NCBI GenBank assembly: GCA_017469885.1
Contig: JAFUFO010000030.1
Span: forward strand, 1 to 64,000
Length of the DNA: 64,000 nt
Source of the DNA: Solobacterium sp.
GTDB lineage: Bacteria > Bacillota_I > Bacilli_A > Erysipelotrichales > Erysipelotrichaceae
Reading direction: 5' to 3'
Positions within the stretch are counted from its first letter, which is position 1. Each line of letters opens with the position of its first letter. The notes under the pieces are model-generated. The model saw nothing but the letters and a program-made list of their open reading frames with translations, searched no databases and was not told the origin of the DNA. The position numbers and the translations under genes were made by a program. Shown here piece after piece: positions 31,063-40,215 of the stretch.

Positions 31063-31144
31063 ATTATAAGCCATGCTGTTCACAAATAGCCGTGCCAATC
31101 CTTTATGCATGGATCCTGCTGTAGGACACACGGTGTGCTAAAAT
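31063..31144. promoter_or_regulatory. Divergent promoters of GH43-like gene and murG
   Basis: Leftward TATAAT (31063-31068 on the minus strand) is 7 nt from the lipoprotein ATG. Rightward extended -10 TGcTAAAAT (31136-31144) is 6 nt from the murG ATG. Neither start codon has a Shine-Dalgarno. Confidence 0.55.
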
Positions 31145-31150
31145 AGCGTC

Positions 31151-32215
31151 ATGAAACTGGTAATGATCGCTGCCGGAGGAACCGGCGGACATATATATCC
31201 GGCGCTTGCGATTGCACAGCGTCTGAAAGAAGAGGGAACAGAGGTGGTTTTTGTCGGAAGCAAGGACCGTCTTGAAGGTCAGCTGATTCCGGAAGCCGGC
31301 TATCAGTTTATATCGCTGAATATTCCGAATACCTCCGGATCCATCACAGGAAAGATCCGCTATCTGCTTTCCATGGCCGGTGCCATCGGGGAATGTGAAA
31401 AACTGCTTCGTTCCTATCAGCCTGATGCGTGTGTGGGCTTCGGCAACTATATTTCCGTTCCGCTGATCCTCGCGGCCAAGAAGTGCAGGATTCCGACGAT
31501 GATCTCCGAACAGAATTCATTCGCCGGTAAGGCCAATGTATTTCTCGGACGCTTTGCGGATGCAGTGGAACTTGCCTATGAACGGAGCGGAAAGGATTTT
31601 CCTGCGGGAAAGATCCGGGTTCTTGGAAATCCGCAGGAGGAAGTATGTGCCGGAATTACAGCGGATCCTTCGATGCTGAAAAACTACGGCATTGACGCAT
31701 CCCGTCCGTTTGTCCTTGTGATGATGGGCAGTCTTGGTTCCCAGACACTGTCCAGAATCATTGATGACAGCTGCAAGAACGTAACCGACTATCAGGTGCT
31801 GATTGCGGCCGGAAAGCGGAATCCGTTTTCCTTTTCCACCGATAATCCGAATGTTATCGTTCGCGATTATGTTGAAGGCGCGAAGCTTCTGCGTCTCTGT
31901 GATCTTGCAGTATGCCGCGCCGGTGCTACAACACTGGCGGAGCTTGCGGCCGCTGGAACGCCGTCCGTTCTGATTCCGAGTCCGTTTGTGCCTAATAACC
32001 ATCAGTATTACAATGCTCTTGAACTGAAGGAACGCGGTGCTGCAGTGCTTCTTGAGGAAACCGATCTGAAGGCGGAAACCCTGCTTGCGGAAATGAACCG
32101 CCTGATGCATGATAATACGGCACGGCAGAAGATGTCAGAAGCTGCCGGTACACTTGCACGCCCGCATGCCGCAAGTGATATGACTGCATGGCTGAAGGAG
32201 ATTTGCGATGAATGA
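31151..32215 (+). CDS. murG: Lipid II synthase MurG
   Basis: Membrane-associated GT28 glycosyltransferase that adds GlcNAc to lipid I, giving lipid II for peptidoglycan. 354 aa. The N-terminal glycine loop AAGGTGGHIYPALAIA and second motif GFGNYISVPLILAA mark the acceptor domain; the C-terminal domain has MMGSLGSQTL and CRAGATTLAEL with the UDP-GlcNAc-binding residues. Starts 6 nt after an extended -10. Overlaps murB by 8 nt, beginning a murG-murB-divIB-cysK-cysE run. Confidence 0.95.
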   Translation: MKLVMIAAGGTGGHIYPALAIAQRLKEEGTEVVFVGSKDRLEGQLIPEAGYQFISLNIPNTSGSITGKIRYLLSMAGAIGECEKLLRSYQPDACVGFGNYISVPLILAAKKCRIPTMISEQNSFAGKANVFLGRFADAVELAYERSGKDFPAGKIRVLGNPQEEVCAGITADPSMLKNYGIDASRPFVLVMMGSLGSQTLSRIIDDSCKNVTDYQVLIAAGKRNPFSFSTDNPNVIVRDYVEGAKLLRLCDLAVCRAGATTLAELAAAGTPSVLIPSPFVPNNHQYYNALELKERGAAVLLEETDLKAETLLAEMNRLMHDNTARQKMSEAAGTLARPHAASDMTAWLKEICDE

Positions 32216-33104
32216 CGATCTGTTTGAAAAACTGAAACGTATCGCAGAAGTGGAACGGGATGTTCCGCTTTCAACCATGACAACGCTTCGCATCGGAGGA
32301 CCGGCAAGATATGTTGTATATCCTGATTCCATGGTTGCGCTGGATGCGCTGATGCGTCTTCTGAAGGAAGAATCCATTCCATTTAAAGTAATTGGAAAAG
32401 GATCGAATCTGCTCTGTTCGGACAAGGAATTTGAAGGGGTAGTGATCCGTCTCGATAAATTTGATGACTTCTATTTCATCGGAAATGATCTGATCGCCCA
32501 GTCCGGATGTTCCATCATTGCGCTTTCCTATCAGGCAATGAAGCAGGGGCTTTCCGGTCTTGAATTTGCGTCTGGAATTCCGGCTTCTGTCGGCGGCGTC
32601 ACCTTTATGAATGCCGGCGCATACAAGCGTTCCATGTCTGACGTGATTGACAGCGTGTTTGTATACCGGGATGAGAAATTTGAATGGATGCGCAATGAGG
32701 AATGTGAATTCACTTACCGTCACAGCATTTTCCATTCCCATCCTGACTGGCTGATCATCGCTGTCCGGATTCATCTGGAGTCCGCTCCGGTCACCGAAAT
32801 CCGTGACCTCATGGAAAGCCGCAGGAAGCGACGAATGGATTCCCAGCCGCTTGATAAGCCAAGCGCAGGCAGCGTGTTCCAGAATCCGGAAGAAATGCCC
32901 GCCTGGCAGCTGATCGACGGAATCGGTTATCGGGGGTACCGCATCGGCGGTGCTATGGTGAGCGAAAAGCATGTGAACTTCATTGTAAATGAGGACCATG
33001 CGACGGCAGAGGACTTTCTGACGCTGGTAAATGAGATCAAACGGCTTGTCAAAGAACAGTATGATATTTCTCTGCACATGGAAGTGGAGCGTTTCAATTG
33101 GTAG
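32208..33104 (+). CDS. murB: UDP-N-acetylenolpyruvoylglucosamine reductase
   Basis: FAD enzyme that reduces UDP-GlcNAc-enolpyruvate to UDP-MurNAc in the cytoplasm. 298 aa: TTLRIGGPARYVVYP and KVIGKGSNLLCSD (FAD domain), LEFASGIPASVGGVTFMNAGAY, and GSVFQNPEEMPAWQLID, whose Ser is the proton donor. The short form without the extra C-terminal domain fits the type II MurB of Bacillota. Overlaps murG at its start and the divIB TTG start at its end. Confidence 0.95.
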   Translation: MNDDLFEKLKRIAEVERDVPLSTMTTLRIGGPARYVVYPDSMVALDALMRLLKEESIPFKVIGKGSNLLCSDKEFEGVVIRLDKFDDFYFIGNDLIAQSGCSIIALSYQAMKQGLSGLEFASGIPASVGGVTFMNAGAYKRSMSDVIDSVFVYRDEKFEWMRNEECEFTYRHSIFHSHPDWLIIAVRIHLESAPVTEIRDLMESRRKRRMDSQPLDKPSAGSVFQNPEEMPAWQLIDGIGYRGYRIGGAMVSEKHVNFIVNEDHATAEDFLTLVNEIKRLVKEQYDISLHMEVERFNW

Positions 33105-34252
33105 AACAGGCACCAAATACAAACGAAGCTGCCCCGAAAAGTGTTGATACGCTGTTTGAAGAACGGGCTGCCGAAAGTGATAACGAGACATTCGCACAGA
33201 TCAAGCGCGGAGTTTTTCTCCGTGCTGTTTTTTTATCCGTTCTTCTGCTTGTACTGCTGTATCTCTTTTCACCGGACAGCAGAGTCAAGGCGGTCTCCGT
33301 TCAGGGAAACAACTATCTGACAAGTTCCTATATTGAATCTCTTTCCGGAGTCTCTGTGAATGATCTTCTGATTACGCAGTTCCCGGCGGCGATTGCCCGC
33401 AGGATTCAGAATGATCCGATGATTGCGGATGCGAGTGTGCATCTTCTCAGGAATAACCTGGTAGAGATTGTTGTGACGGAAAAGCAGCCGATCGGATATC
33501 GCTATGATGAAGAAGAACCGACGATTCTGTTTACAGACGGTTCTGTATGCAGCCTGAAGAGTGAATACATGCGTATTCTTGCCCGGATTCCGTATATTAC
33601 CGGATTTAATGAGGAGACACAGACACATCTGCTGACCACTGGATTTCAATCGGTCAATCCGGAGGTAATTGAATCCATTGCGGAAGTGATTCAGTATCCG
33701 CTCTCTTATGACGATGAGGCCGTGGAGATCCGAATGCGGGACGGGGGTGTCTTTTTCGGAAATTACTTCTCGCTTGCCCTGATTAACAATTATGAAACGA
33801 TTAGTGCGCTGATGACCAATAAAGACCTCTGTGTTTATGCGGATAATGCGACAACTGTCGCGGCTGCACGGGCATGCCCATGGGATGAAGTGGAGACCGT
33901 TCTGGAGTACTGGACGGATGAAGACGGAAATTACATTTACAATAAGTGGGGAGACCGCGCGGTAAAACATTACTATTCCGACAATAACGGTAATTTCTAT
34001 CTTGATGACAACGGGAATAAAATTCTGATTCCGATCGATGCTTATGGTCAGGATCAGAAGGACCCGGACTTCCTGACACATTTCTTCGGAGGGTGGTATA
34101 AAAACGGATATCTGGAAGAGCCGAAAGAAGAGGATTCAGAAGACGGTGAAACCGATGGAGAAGGAAGTGACACTGCCGAAGACAGAACGGATGTACCTGC
34201 AGAAGAAAATGGCTCAGAACCCGCAGATACCGAAGATACCGCAGTGGGATAA
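33098..34252 (+). CDS. divIB: Cell division protein DivIB/FtsQ
   Basis: Bitopic divisome protein. A 384-aa protein with a cytoplasmic N-terminus of about 40 residues, one transmembrane helix (VFLRAVFLSVLLLVLLYLF), a POTRA domain (VKAVSVQGNNYLTSSYIESLSGVS) and a beta domain. The TTG start is supported by GTGGAG 9 nt upstream. Beyond the beta domain it has an unusual section with two similar Asp/Asn/Gly/Tyr-rich stretches (TDEDGNYIYNKWGDR and SDNNGNFYLDDNGNK) and a final 45-residue Glu/Asp-rich tail. ftsA and ftsZ, often next in such clusters, are absent; cysK follows after 15 nt. Confidence 0.88.
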   Translation: MVEQAPNTNEAAPKSVDTLFEERAAESDNETFAQIKRGVFLRAVFLSVLLLVLLYLFSPDSRVKAVSVQGNNYLTSSYIESLSGVSVNDLLITQFPAAIARRIQNDPMIADASVHLLRNNLVEIVVTEKQPIGYRYDEEEPTILFTDGSVCSLKSEYMRILARIPYITGFNEETQTHLLTTGFQSVNPEVIESIAEVIQYPLSYDDEAVEIRMRDGGVFFGNYFSLALINNYETISALMTNKDLCVYADNATTVAAARACPWDEVETVLEYWTDEDGNYIYNKWGDRAVKHYYSDNNGNFYLDDNGNKILIPIDAYGQDQKDPDFLTHFFGGWYKNGYLEEPKEEDSEDGETDGEGSDTAEDRTDVPAEENGSEPADTEDTAVG

Positions 34253-34267
34253 GGAGAATACAGAACT

Positions 34268-35203
34268 ATGAAAGTACAGTCGATGACCCAGCTGATCGGC
34301 AATACGCCGCTTCTGGAATGTGTGAAACTGAAACAGAAACTCGGACTGAAAGCCAATCTTTTCGCAAAGATTGAACTGTTCAATGCGACGGGTTCCGCAA
34401 AGGACCGTGCCGCATACTATATGATCCTGGACGCGGAGGAGCGCGGGGTTCTGAAACCCGGCAGCACCATCATCGAACCGACTTCCGGAAATACCGGAAT
34501 CGGGCTTGCGGCAGTGGGTGTATCCCGCGGATACCGGGTGATCATTGTCATGCCGGATACCATGTCGAAGGAACGGATCGCGCTGATGAAAGCATACGGC
34601 GCAGAAGTCATTCTTTCGGACGGTACATACGGAATGAAAGGCGCTATCACTCGTGCGGAAGAACTGAAGACTGAGATTCCGGATTCCTTTATTCCTGATC
34701 AGTTCGGCAATCCTGCCAACGCAAGAGCCCATTATGAAACAACAGGTCCGGAAATCTGTGCCGACCTCGGAAACTGTGTCGATGTCTTTGTGGCGGGGGT
34801 CGGTACCGGCGGAACACTGACCGGTGTCGCAAGACGTCTGAAGAACTCACATATTTCTGCAGAGATTGTTGCTGTGGAACCGGATACTTCTGCAGTGCTT
34901 TCGGGGGAACCGGCTGGCCCGCATGGGATTCAGGGAATCGGCGGCGGGTTTGTTCCTGATGTGCTTGATACTTCACTGATCGACCGTATTTTCCGTGTCA
35001 AAGATGATGAGGCACTTCAGGCTGCACGTCTGTTTGGGAAAACGGAGTCACTGCTTGTCGGTATTTCTTCAGGCGCCGCACTGCATGCGGGCATCCTGCT
35101 CGCAAAGCAGGACGCTTATGAGGGAAAGAATATCGTCGTACTGCTGCCGGACAGCGCAGACCGCTATCTTTCCACAAAACTGTTTGAGGATGAACTGTCA
35201 TGA
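34268..35203 (+). CDS. cysK: Cysteine synthase A
   Basis: PLP enzyme (O-acetylserine sulfhydrylase) that makes cysteine from O-acetylserine and sulfide. 311 aa. The PLP lysine is in NATGSAKDRAAYYM; PTSGNTGIGLAAVG binds the substrate carboxylate and GVGTGGTLTGVARRLK the phosphate of PLP; ISSGAALHAG near the end is the CysE-binding region side. AAGGAG lies 9 nt before the ATG. Coupled to cysE (ATGA overlap), so the two cysteine biosynthesis steps are co-expressed. Confidence 0.94.
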   Translation: MKVQSMTQLIGNTPLLECVKLKQKLGLKANLFAKIELFNATGSAKDRAAYYMILDAEERGVLKPGSTIIEPTSGNTGIGLAAVGVSRGYRVIIVMPDTMSKERIALMKAYGAEVILSDGTYGMKGAITRAEELKTEIPDSFIPDQFGNPANARAHYETTGPEICADLGNCVDVFVAGVGTGGTLTGVARRLKNSHISAEIVAVEPDTSAVLSGEPAGPHGIQGIGGGFVPDVLDTSLIDRIFRVKDDEALQAARLFGKTESLLVGISSGAALHAGILLAKQDAYEGKNIVVLLPDSADRYLSTKLFEDELS

Positions 35204-36051
35204 CGGAAGAAATAAAACAGCTGCTTGAGGAAATCCGCATTGCCCGGAACAATGATCTGAATGCGCCGCGGCGCATCGCTGACCGGACGCGTACCGTATC
35301 ACTGATCAAGATGACCCAGGTCGTACTGCTGCCAGGGTATTACCATTACAACAATCTGACACCGGAAGCGGCACTCCAGCAGCTTTCGGAAGATATGAAG
35401 AGTGAAATGACAGCGGCACTTTGCTTCAGCGGCAGAAATATGATGCAGGCGGAAGCGCTGACACAGGAATTTCTGAACCGGCTTCCGAAAATCATGCGGA
35501 TTCTGAATACGGATATTCAGGCAATCTATGAGGGAGACCCTGCGGCGAAAAGCATGGCGGAAGTCATTCTCTGCTATCCCGGCTTCTATGCGATTTCCAT
35601 CTACCGTATTGCGCATGAACTGTATTCCATCGGGGTTCCGTATATTCCCCGTATCATGACGGAATATGCCCATGAAAAGACCGGTATTGATATCAACCCC
35701 GGCGCAACGATCGGGGAGTACTTCTGCATTGACCATGGTACCGGTATTGTCATCGGGGAAACCGCAACGATCGGACATCACGTAAAGTTGTACCAGGGTG
35801 TTACGATCGGTGCCAAGAGCTTTGAAAAGGATGAAAACGGCAATCCGGTGAAAGGCGGCAAACGTCATCCGGATATCGGCAATCATGTGGTTGTTTATGC
35901 CAATGCCACCATTCTCGGCGGAAATACCGTGATTGGCGATCATTGCACAGTTGGAGGAAACGTCTGGCTGCTGGAGAGTCTTCCGCCGTACTCCACGATT
36001 GTCCATCCGGTCGGAGAGGATCAGATTCTGACACGTACTGAGAGTGAATGA
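35200..36051 (+). CDS. cysE: Serine O-acetyltransferase
   Basis: Acetylates serine with acetyl-CoA, the step before CysK. 283 aa with a helical N-terminal domain and a left-handed beta-helix of hexapeptide repeats (GATIGEYFCIDHGTGIVIGETATIGHHVKLYQGVTIGA), containing the catalytic His-Asp of DHGTGIVIGE. The longer N-terminal part and the loop EKDENGNPVKGGKRHPDIG fit the SatA/EpsC-type enzymes found in anaerobes. It ends in QILTRTESE rather than the typical C-terminal Ile that docks into CysK, so formation of the classic cysteine synthase complex is doubtful. Confidence 0.92.
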   Translation: MTEEIKQLLEEIRIARNNDLNAPRRIADRTRTVSLIKMTQVVLLPGYYHYNNLTPEAALQQLSEDMKSEMTAALCFSGRNMMQAEALTQEFLNRLPKIMRILNTDIQAIYEGDPAAKSMAEVILCYPGFYAISIYRIAHELYSIGVPYIPRIMTEYAHEKTGIDINPGATIGEYFCIDHGTGIVIGETATIGHHVKLYQGVTIGAKSFEKDENGNPVKGGKRHPDIGNHVVVYANATILGGNTVIGDHCTVGGNVWLLESLPPYSTIVHPVGEDQILTRTESE

Positions 36052-36077
36052 TTACTGTTCTTCTCGGACGTGTGATA

Positions 36078-36083
36078 TATAAT
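36078..36083 (+). promoter_or_regulatory. -10 box of asp23-fakA
   Basis: TATAAT 33 nt before the asp23 ATG, in the short gap after cysE; the leader carries GAGAGG as ribosome-binding site. Confidence 0.5.
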
Positions 36084-36116
36084 AGTCGTGTTGCCATACA
36101 GGCGAGAGGTTTTGAT

Positions 36117-36476
36117 ATGACAGTAGAACGGAAAACAAAATATGGCGCAATCAGTGTCACGGAAGATGCAGTTGCGTCGCTTGCAGGAGGCGTTATCACC
36201 GAATGCTACGGCGTTGTTGGAATGGCCAGTAAAAAACTGTTCCGTGACGGATGGGCAGAAGCACTTCGCAAGGAGAATTATTCCCGCGGTGTTGTTGTGC
36301 GCAGAACAGATGACGGACTTGAAATTGACCTGTATATTATTGTCGGCTTCGGTGTGAAGATCTCTGAAGTGGTCAATGAAGCACAGAAGAAAGTAAAATA
36401 TGTTCTTCAGAAATCTCTTTCTGAGGATATTGCGGCTGTGAACGTCTATGTACAGGGCGTTCAGGCTATTGAGTAA
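36117..36476 (+). CDS. Asp23/Gls24 family protein (YloU)
   Basis: A 119-aa member of the Asp23/Gls24 family, small cytoplasmic proteins tied to cell-envelope stress and often encoded next to yloV/fakA. YGAISVTEDAVASLAGGVITECYGVVGMA and the C-terminal VNVYVQGVQ are typical. The ATG at 36117 was chosen because GAGAGG precedes it and the domain begins at once; an upstream in-frame ATG overlaps cysE. The next gene starts 13 nt later, as in B. subtilis yloU-yloV. Confidence 0.88.
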   Translation: MTVERKTKYGAISVTEDAVASLAGGVITECYGVVGMASKKLFRDGWAEALRKENYSRGVVVRRTDDGLEIDLYIIVGFGVKISEVVNEAQKKVKYVLQKSLSEDIAAVNVYVQGVQAIE

Positions 36477-36489
36477 GCAGGTGACAGTC

Positions 36490-38094
36490 ATGGAACGTAT
36501 GAACGGTAAACAGTTGAAGGAAATGCTGGAAAGCGGCTGTAACAACCTGAACAACCGCAAAAAGGAAGTCGATGCACTGAACGTGTTTCCGGTACCTGAC
36601 GGAGATACCGGCACAAACATGTCTCTGACATTTTCCAACGGCATCAGCGAGATTCTCAAATCCGGCAGTGAAGAACTTCCGGTTATCGCAAAAACTCTGA
36701 GCCGCGGTCTGCTTATGGGTGCGCGCGGTAACTCGGGTGTTATCACATCTCAGATTTTCCGCGGATTCTATCAGGCAATCAAGGAGCTGAGTGACCTTGG
36801 CGCAGACGATTTCTGTGCCGCAATGAAAAACGGCGCAAAGATGGCATATAAAGCAGTCATGCGTCCGGTAGAGGGAACAATTCTTACTGTTGTCCGTGAA
36901 GCAACGGACGCAGCGGAAGCATTCATGAATGAACATCCTTCCGCTTCGATTGAAGAATATATGGAAGTTCTGTGCAAAGAAGCACAGAAGAGCCTCGACC
37001 ATACACCGGAACTGCTGCCGGTATTAAAGGAAACCGGCTGTGTGGACTCCGGCGGTGCGGGTCTTGTCGCGATCTTCAACGGTTTCCTCAGTTACCTCAA
37101 AGGCGAGCCCATTAAGGAAGCCGCAGAGGGAACGGGCAGTGAAACAACAGAGAAGAAGACCGGTTATCGTACAGAATTCATTCTGAAGCTGACCGATCAG
37201 GGAACCCATCTGTTTAAGGAATCCAAGTTCCGTGACAAGCTGAATGCGCTTGGTGATCATATTACCGTTGTTGTGGACGGCGATGTGATCAAGACACGTG
37301 TTTCCACGCTGAACCCCGGTGATGCGCTCAATCTTGGCCAGCGCTACGGTGAGTTTGAACGGATCCAGATCGAACCGGAAAGCGATTCGATGAATGAGTC
37401 GATTCTTGAATCTGCCGCGGAAGCACCGGCGGAAGAACAGGAATACGGCATCATCACCGTCTGCGCCGGAAAGGGTCTTGAAAAGCTGTTCAAGGACTAC
37501 CGGGCGGATTATGTGGTCTCCGGCGGACAGACGATGAACCCGTCCACCGAGGATTTTGTTCAGGCAATTTCCAAGGTGAATGCACGTCATATCTTTATTC
37601 TTCCGAATAACTCCAACATCATCATGGCCGCAAAGCAGGCTGCGGATGTAACGGAGAACAAGGATATCATCGTTCTTGAAACGAAGACGATTCCGCAGGG
37701 ACTTGCGGCATGCATTCAGTTCAATCCGGCAGAAACTCCGGAAGTAAATACCGCCAATATGAAAGAAGGTATTTCCGAAGTCAAGTCCGGACAGGTTACC
37801 TATGCCATCAAGAATACGACCATTGACGGACGTGAAATTCATGAAGGCGACTACATGGGTATTCTGAACAAGGATATCGTTCTGACCAGCCGGGAAAAGA
37901 CAGATGCGACCTGCCGCCTGATTGACCAGATGGTTGATGAAGACAGCGAAATCGTCACCATCATCCAGGGACAGGATGCGACCGATGAAGAAACCAAAAC
38001 AGTTTCTGAGTACATTGAAAGTACCTATGAGGTGGATGTGGAAGTACAGAAGGGCGAACAGCCGGTCTACTGCTTCATCATCGGTGTGGAATAA
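36490..38094 (+). CDS. fakA: Fatty acid kinase catalytic subunit FakA (YloV)
   Basis: Phosphorylates exogenous fatty acids held by a FakB protein so that they can enter phospholipid synthesis. 534 aa: an N-terminal DhaL-like kinase domain (LNVFPVPDGDTGTNMSLTF with the Mg-binding Asp residues, GARGNSGVITSQIFRG), a middle domain, and a C-terminal DegV-like/FakB-interacting domain. AGGTGA lies 5 nt before the ATG at 36490. No fakB is in the window. Transcribed with asp23 and ended by a strong terminator. Confidence 0.9.
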   Translation: MERMNGKQLKEMLESGCNNLNNRKKEVDALNVFPVPDGDTGTNMSLTFSNGISEILKSGSEELPVIAKTLSRGLLMGARGNSGVITSQIFRGFYQAIKELSDLGADDFCAAMKNGAKMAYKAVMRPVEGTILTVVREATDAAEAFMNEHPSASIEEYMEVLCKEAQKSLDHTPELLPVLKETGCVDSGGAGLVAIFNGFLSYLKGEPIKEAAEGTGSETTEKKTGYRTEFILKLTDQGTHLFKESKFRDKLNALGDHITVVVDGDVIKTRVSTLNPGDALNLGQRYGEFERIQIEPESDSMNESILESAAEAPAEEQEYGIITVCAGKGLEKLFKDYRADYVVSGGQTMNPSTEDFVQAISKVNARHIFILPNNSNIIMAAKQAADVTENKDIIVLETKTIPQGLAACIQFNPAETPEVNTANMKEGISEVKSGQVTYAIKNTTIDGREIHEGDYMGILNKDIVLTSREKTDATCRLIDQMVDEDSEIVTIIQGQDATDEETKTVSEYIESTYEVDVEVQKGEQPVYCFIIGVE

Positions 38095-38113
38095 CATCAA
38101 TCGATTTATACAG

Positions 38114-38140
38114 AGGCATCCGGAATCCGGATGCCTTTTT
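38114..38140 (+). terminator. Intrinsic terminator after fakA
   Basis: Perfect AGGCATCCGG-AAT-CCGGATGCCT followed by four more T. Confidence 0.9.
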
Positions 38141-38175
38141 CAATGCACGAATGCATAACCGGATAATGCATGCGA

Positions 38176-38181
38176 TATAAT
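38176..38181 (+). promoter_or_regulatory. -10 box directly before recG
   Basis: Perfect TATAAT 4 nt before the first ATG (38186) and 10 nt before a second in-frame ATG (38192). No Shine-Dalgarno for either; leaderless or nearly so. Confidence 0.5.
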
Positions 38182-38185
38182 ACTG

Positions 38186-40204
38186 ATGGCAATGGAACTG
38201 AATGATAAAAAACTGAAGCTTACCCCGAAACGGATCGAAGCGCTGCGGTCACTCGGCATTGAGACCGGTGAAGATCTTCTGCGTTATTATCCGTTTCGTT
38301 ATGATGTGCTGAATGCGGCAGATCCGGAAACCTGGAAGGAAAAGGAGAAAGTCACCTTTCAGGGAACGCTTGCCGGAAGGGTATCCACCGCATATTTCAA
38401 AGGCCGCTCGGTATCCCGGTTTCAGGTAGTTGCCAATGACAATGTGATTCATGTGACGATATTTAACCGTCCCTGGGCAAAGACGCTGAAGGACGGCGAT
38501 ATCCTTACGATTACCGGCAATTACATGGGAAAAGGCCGGGTTACCGCAACGACATACAATACAAAACCGCTGTCAGAACAGGAACCGGTGGTGCCGGTAT
38601 ATTCGGTAAAGGCAGGCATCCAGCAGCGGACGGTCCGGGAGTGTATCCGGAAAGCACTTGCCGCATTTGAACATGATCTTTCTGATCTTGTGCCGGCGGA
38701 ATTCCGGCGTGGTTATAAACTGCTTTCTGCGTATGACGCACTGCGCATGATTCATCAGCCTGCTTCACAGAGTGAAATCGATCAGGCAGTGCGCACACTG
38801 AAATACGAAGAATTTCTGAAGTTCTTTACCGCAGTGGAACTTACCCGTCAGGAAACCTCGCTCCATATTTACAAACCCCCGCGCAATTACGATCGTGACC
38901 TGATCACGCGTCTGAAGAGTGAACTTCCGTTCAGACTGACCGACGGACAGAATGCGGCGCTGGAGGATATCCTGCGGGATATCTCTTCGCCGTCTCCGAT
39001 GTATCGGCTCATGCAGGGGGATGTCGGTTGCGGAAAGACCATTGTGGCCTTTCTTGGAATGGCTGCGGCTGCCTCTGCCGGTGTACAGGCAGCATTGCTG
39101 GCACCGACGGAAGTCCTTGCCCGTCAGCATTACCGTTCCCTGAAAGCCTTGTTTGAATCGGCAGGAATCACGGTCGATGTTCTCTACAGCGGGCGAAGTG
39201 CACAGGAGAAGGCGGATATCCTTGCCCGCTTAAAAGACGGATCCCTGGATGTTGTAATCGGTACGCATTCTTTACTCATGGATCAGGTGGAGTTTGCACG
39301 TCTTGGTTTTGTGGCCGCAGATGAACAGCAGCGGTTCGGTGTGGAACAGCGCAGGGCACTTCGCGAGAAGGGATATATGGTTGATTTCCTCCTGATGAGT
39401 GCGACACCGATTCCGCGTACACTGGCCTCTGCCATGTATGGTGAAATGAATGTCACAACGATTGAAACACTACCGGAAGGGAGAAAACCGGTAGTTACAG
39501 AACTGATCGAGGAAAACAGCTTCCGTTCGGTTCTTCCGAAGATTCAGCAGCTGCTCGACAGCGGCCGTCAGCTTTACATCATCACTGCCGCAATTGAAAA
39601 GAATGAAGAGTTCCATGCGCGTGCTGCAGAAGATATGTACCCCGTGCTGACAAAGCTCTTCGGAGAAGGCAGTGTCTCGCTGCTGCACGGACGCATGAAT
39701 TCCGCGGAAAAGGACGCGGTCATGAACCGGTTTGCGGCGGGTGAGACAAAGGTACTGCTCAGTACTACCGTCGTGGAAGTCGGCATGAATGTGGTCAATG
39801 CGACGGGAATGATCATCTATGACAGTGAACGGTTCGGACTTTCCCAGCTGCATCAGCTGCGCGGACGCGTCCAGCGCGGAAGCGAACAGGGATATTGCTG
39901 GCTGCTGACCGGATCAAAGGATCCGGAAGCGCTGGAACGGCTGAATGTTCTGGTACGGACAACCGATGGATTTGTGATTGCGGCGGAAGATTTACGGCTG
40001 CGAGGACCAGGTGATATACTTGGGACAAGACAGAGCGGCCTCCCCGGATTCCTCCTTGGAAATCTTGCGGAAGACACCGCAATCATCAATACAGCCCGCA
40101 GGGATGCGGCGCATATTGTACTGGATCAGGACAATCCGGATTATGTAACACTTCTGGATCATATGCGCAGAGAACTTGCTGAACGGCAGCCCTATGCGGA
40201 TTAG
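38186..40204 (+). CDS. recG: ATP-dependent DNA helicase RecG
   Basis: Branch-migrating helicase that remodels stalled replication forks. 672 aa: N-terminal wedge/OB domain (VTFQGTLAGRVSTAYFKGRS), then SF2 motifs I GDVGCGKT, Ia LAPTEVLARQHY, II ADEQQRFG (commonly DEQHRFG), III LLMSATPIPRT, V and VI HQLRGRVQRGSEQGYC, and the RecG C-terminal LRLRGPGDILGTRQSG. The real start may be the ATG at 38192, giving 670 aa. Begins a recG-rnc-galK-like-HerA-like operon. Confidence 0.95.
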   Translation: MAMELNDKKLKLTPKRIEALRSLGIETGEDLLRYYPFRYDVLNAADPETWKEKEKVTFQGTLAGRVSTAYFKGRSVSRFQVVANDNVIHVTIFNRPWAKTLKDGDILTITGNYMGKGRVTATTYNTKPLSEQEPVVPVYSVKAGIQQRTVRECIRKALAAFEHDLSDLVPAEFRRGYKLLSAYDALRMIHQPASQSEIDQAVRTLKYEEFLKFFTAVELTRQETSLHIYKPPRNYDRDLITRLKSELPFRLTDGQNAALEDILRDISSPSPMYRLMQGDVGCGKTIVAFLGMAAAASAGVQAALLAPTEVLARQHYRSLKALFESAGITVDVLYSGRSAQEKADILARLKDGSLDVVIGTHSLLMDQVEFARLGFVAADEQQRFGVEQRRALREKGYMVDFLLMSATPIPRTLASAMYGEMNVTTIETLPEGRKPVVTELIEENSFRSVLPKIQQLLDSGRQLYIITAAIEKNEEFHARAAEDMYPVLTKLFGEGSVSLLHGRMNSAEKDAVMNRFAAGETKVLLSTTVVEVGMNVVNATGMIIYDSERFGLSQLHQLRGRVQRGSEQGYCWLLTGSKDPEALERLNVLVRTTDGFVIAAEDLRLRGPGDILGTRQSGLPGFLLGNLAEDTAIINTARRDAAHIVLDQDNPDYVTLLDHMRRELAERQPYAD

Positions 40205-40215
40205 GAGGTACCATT

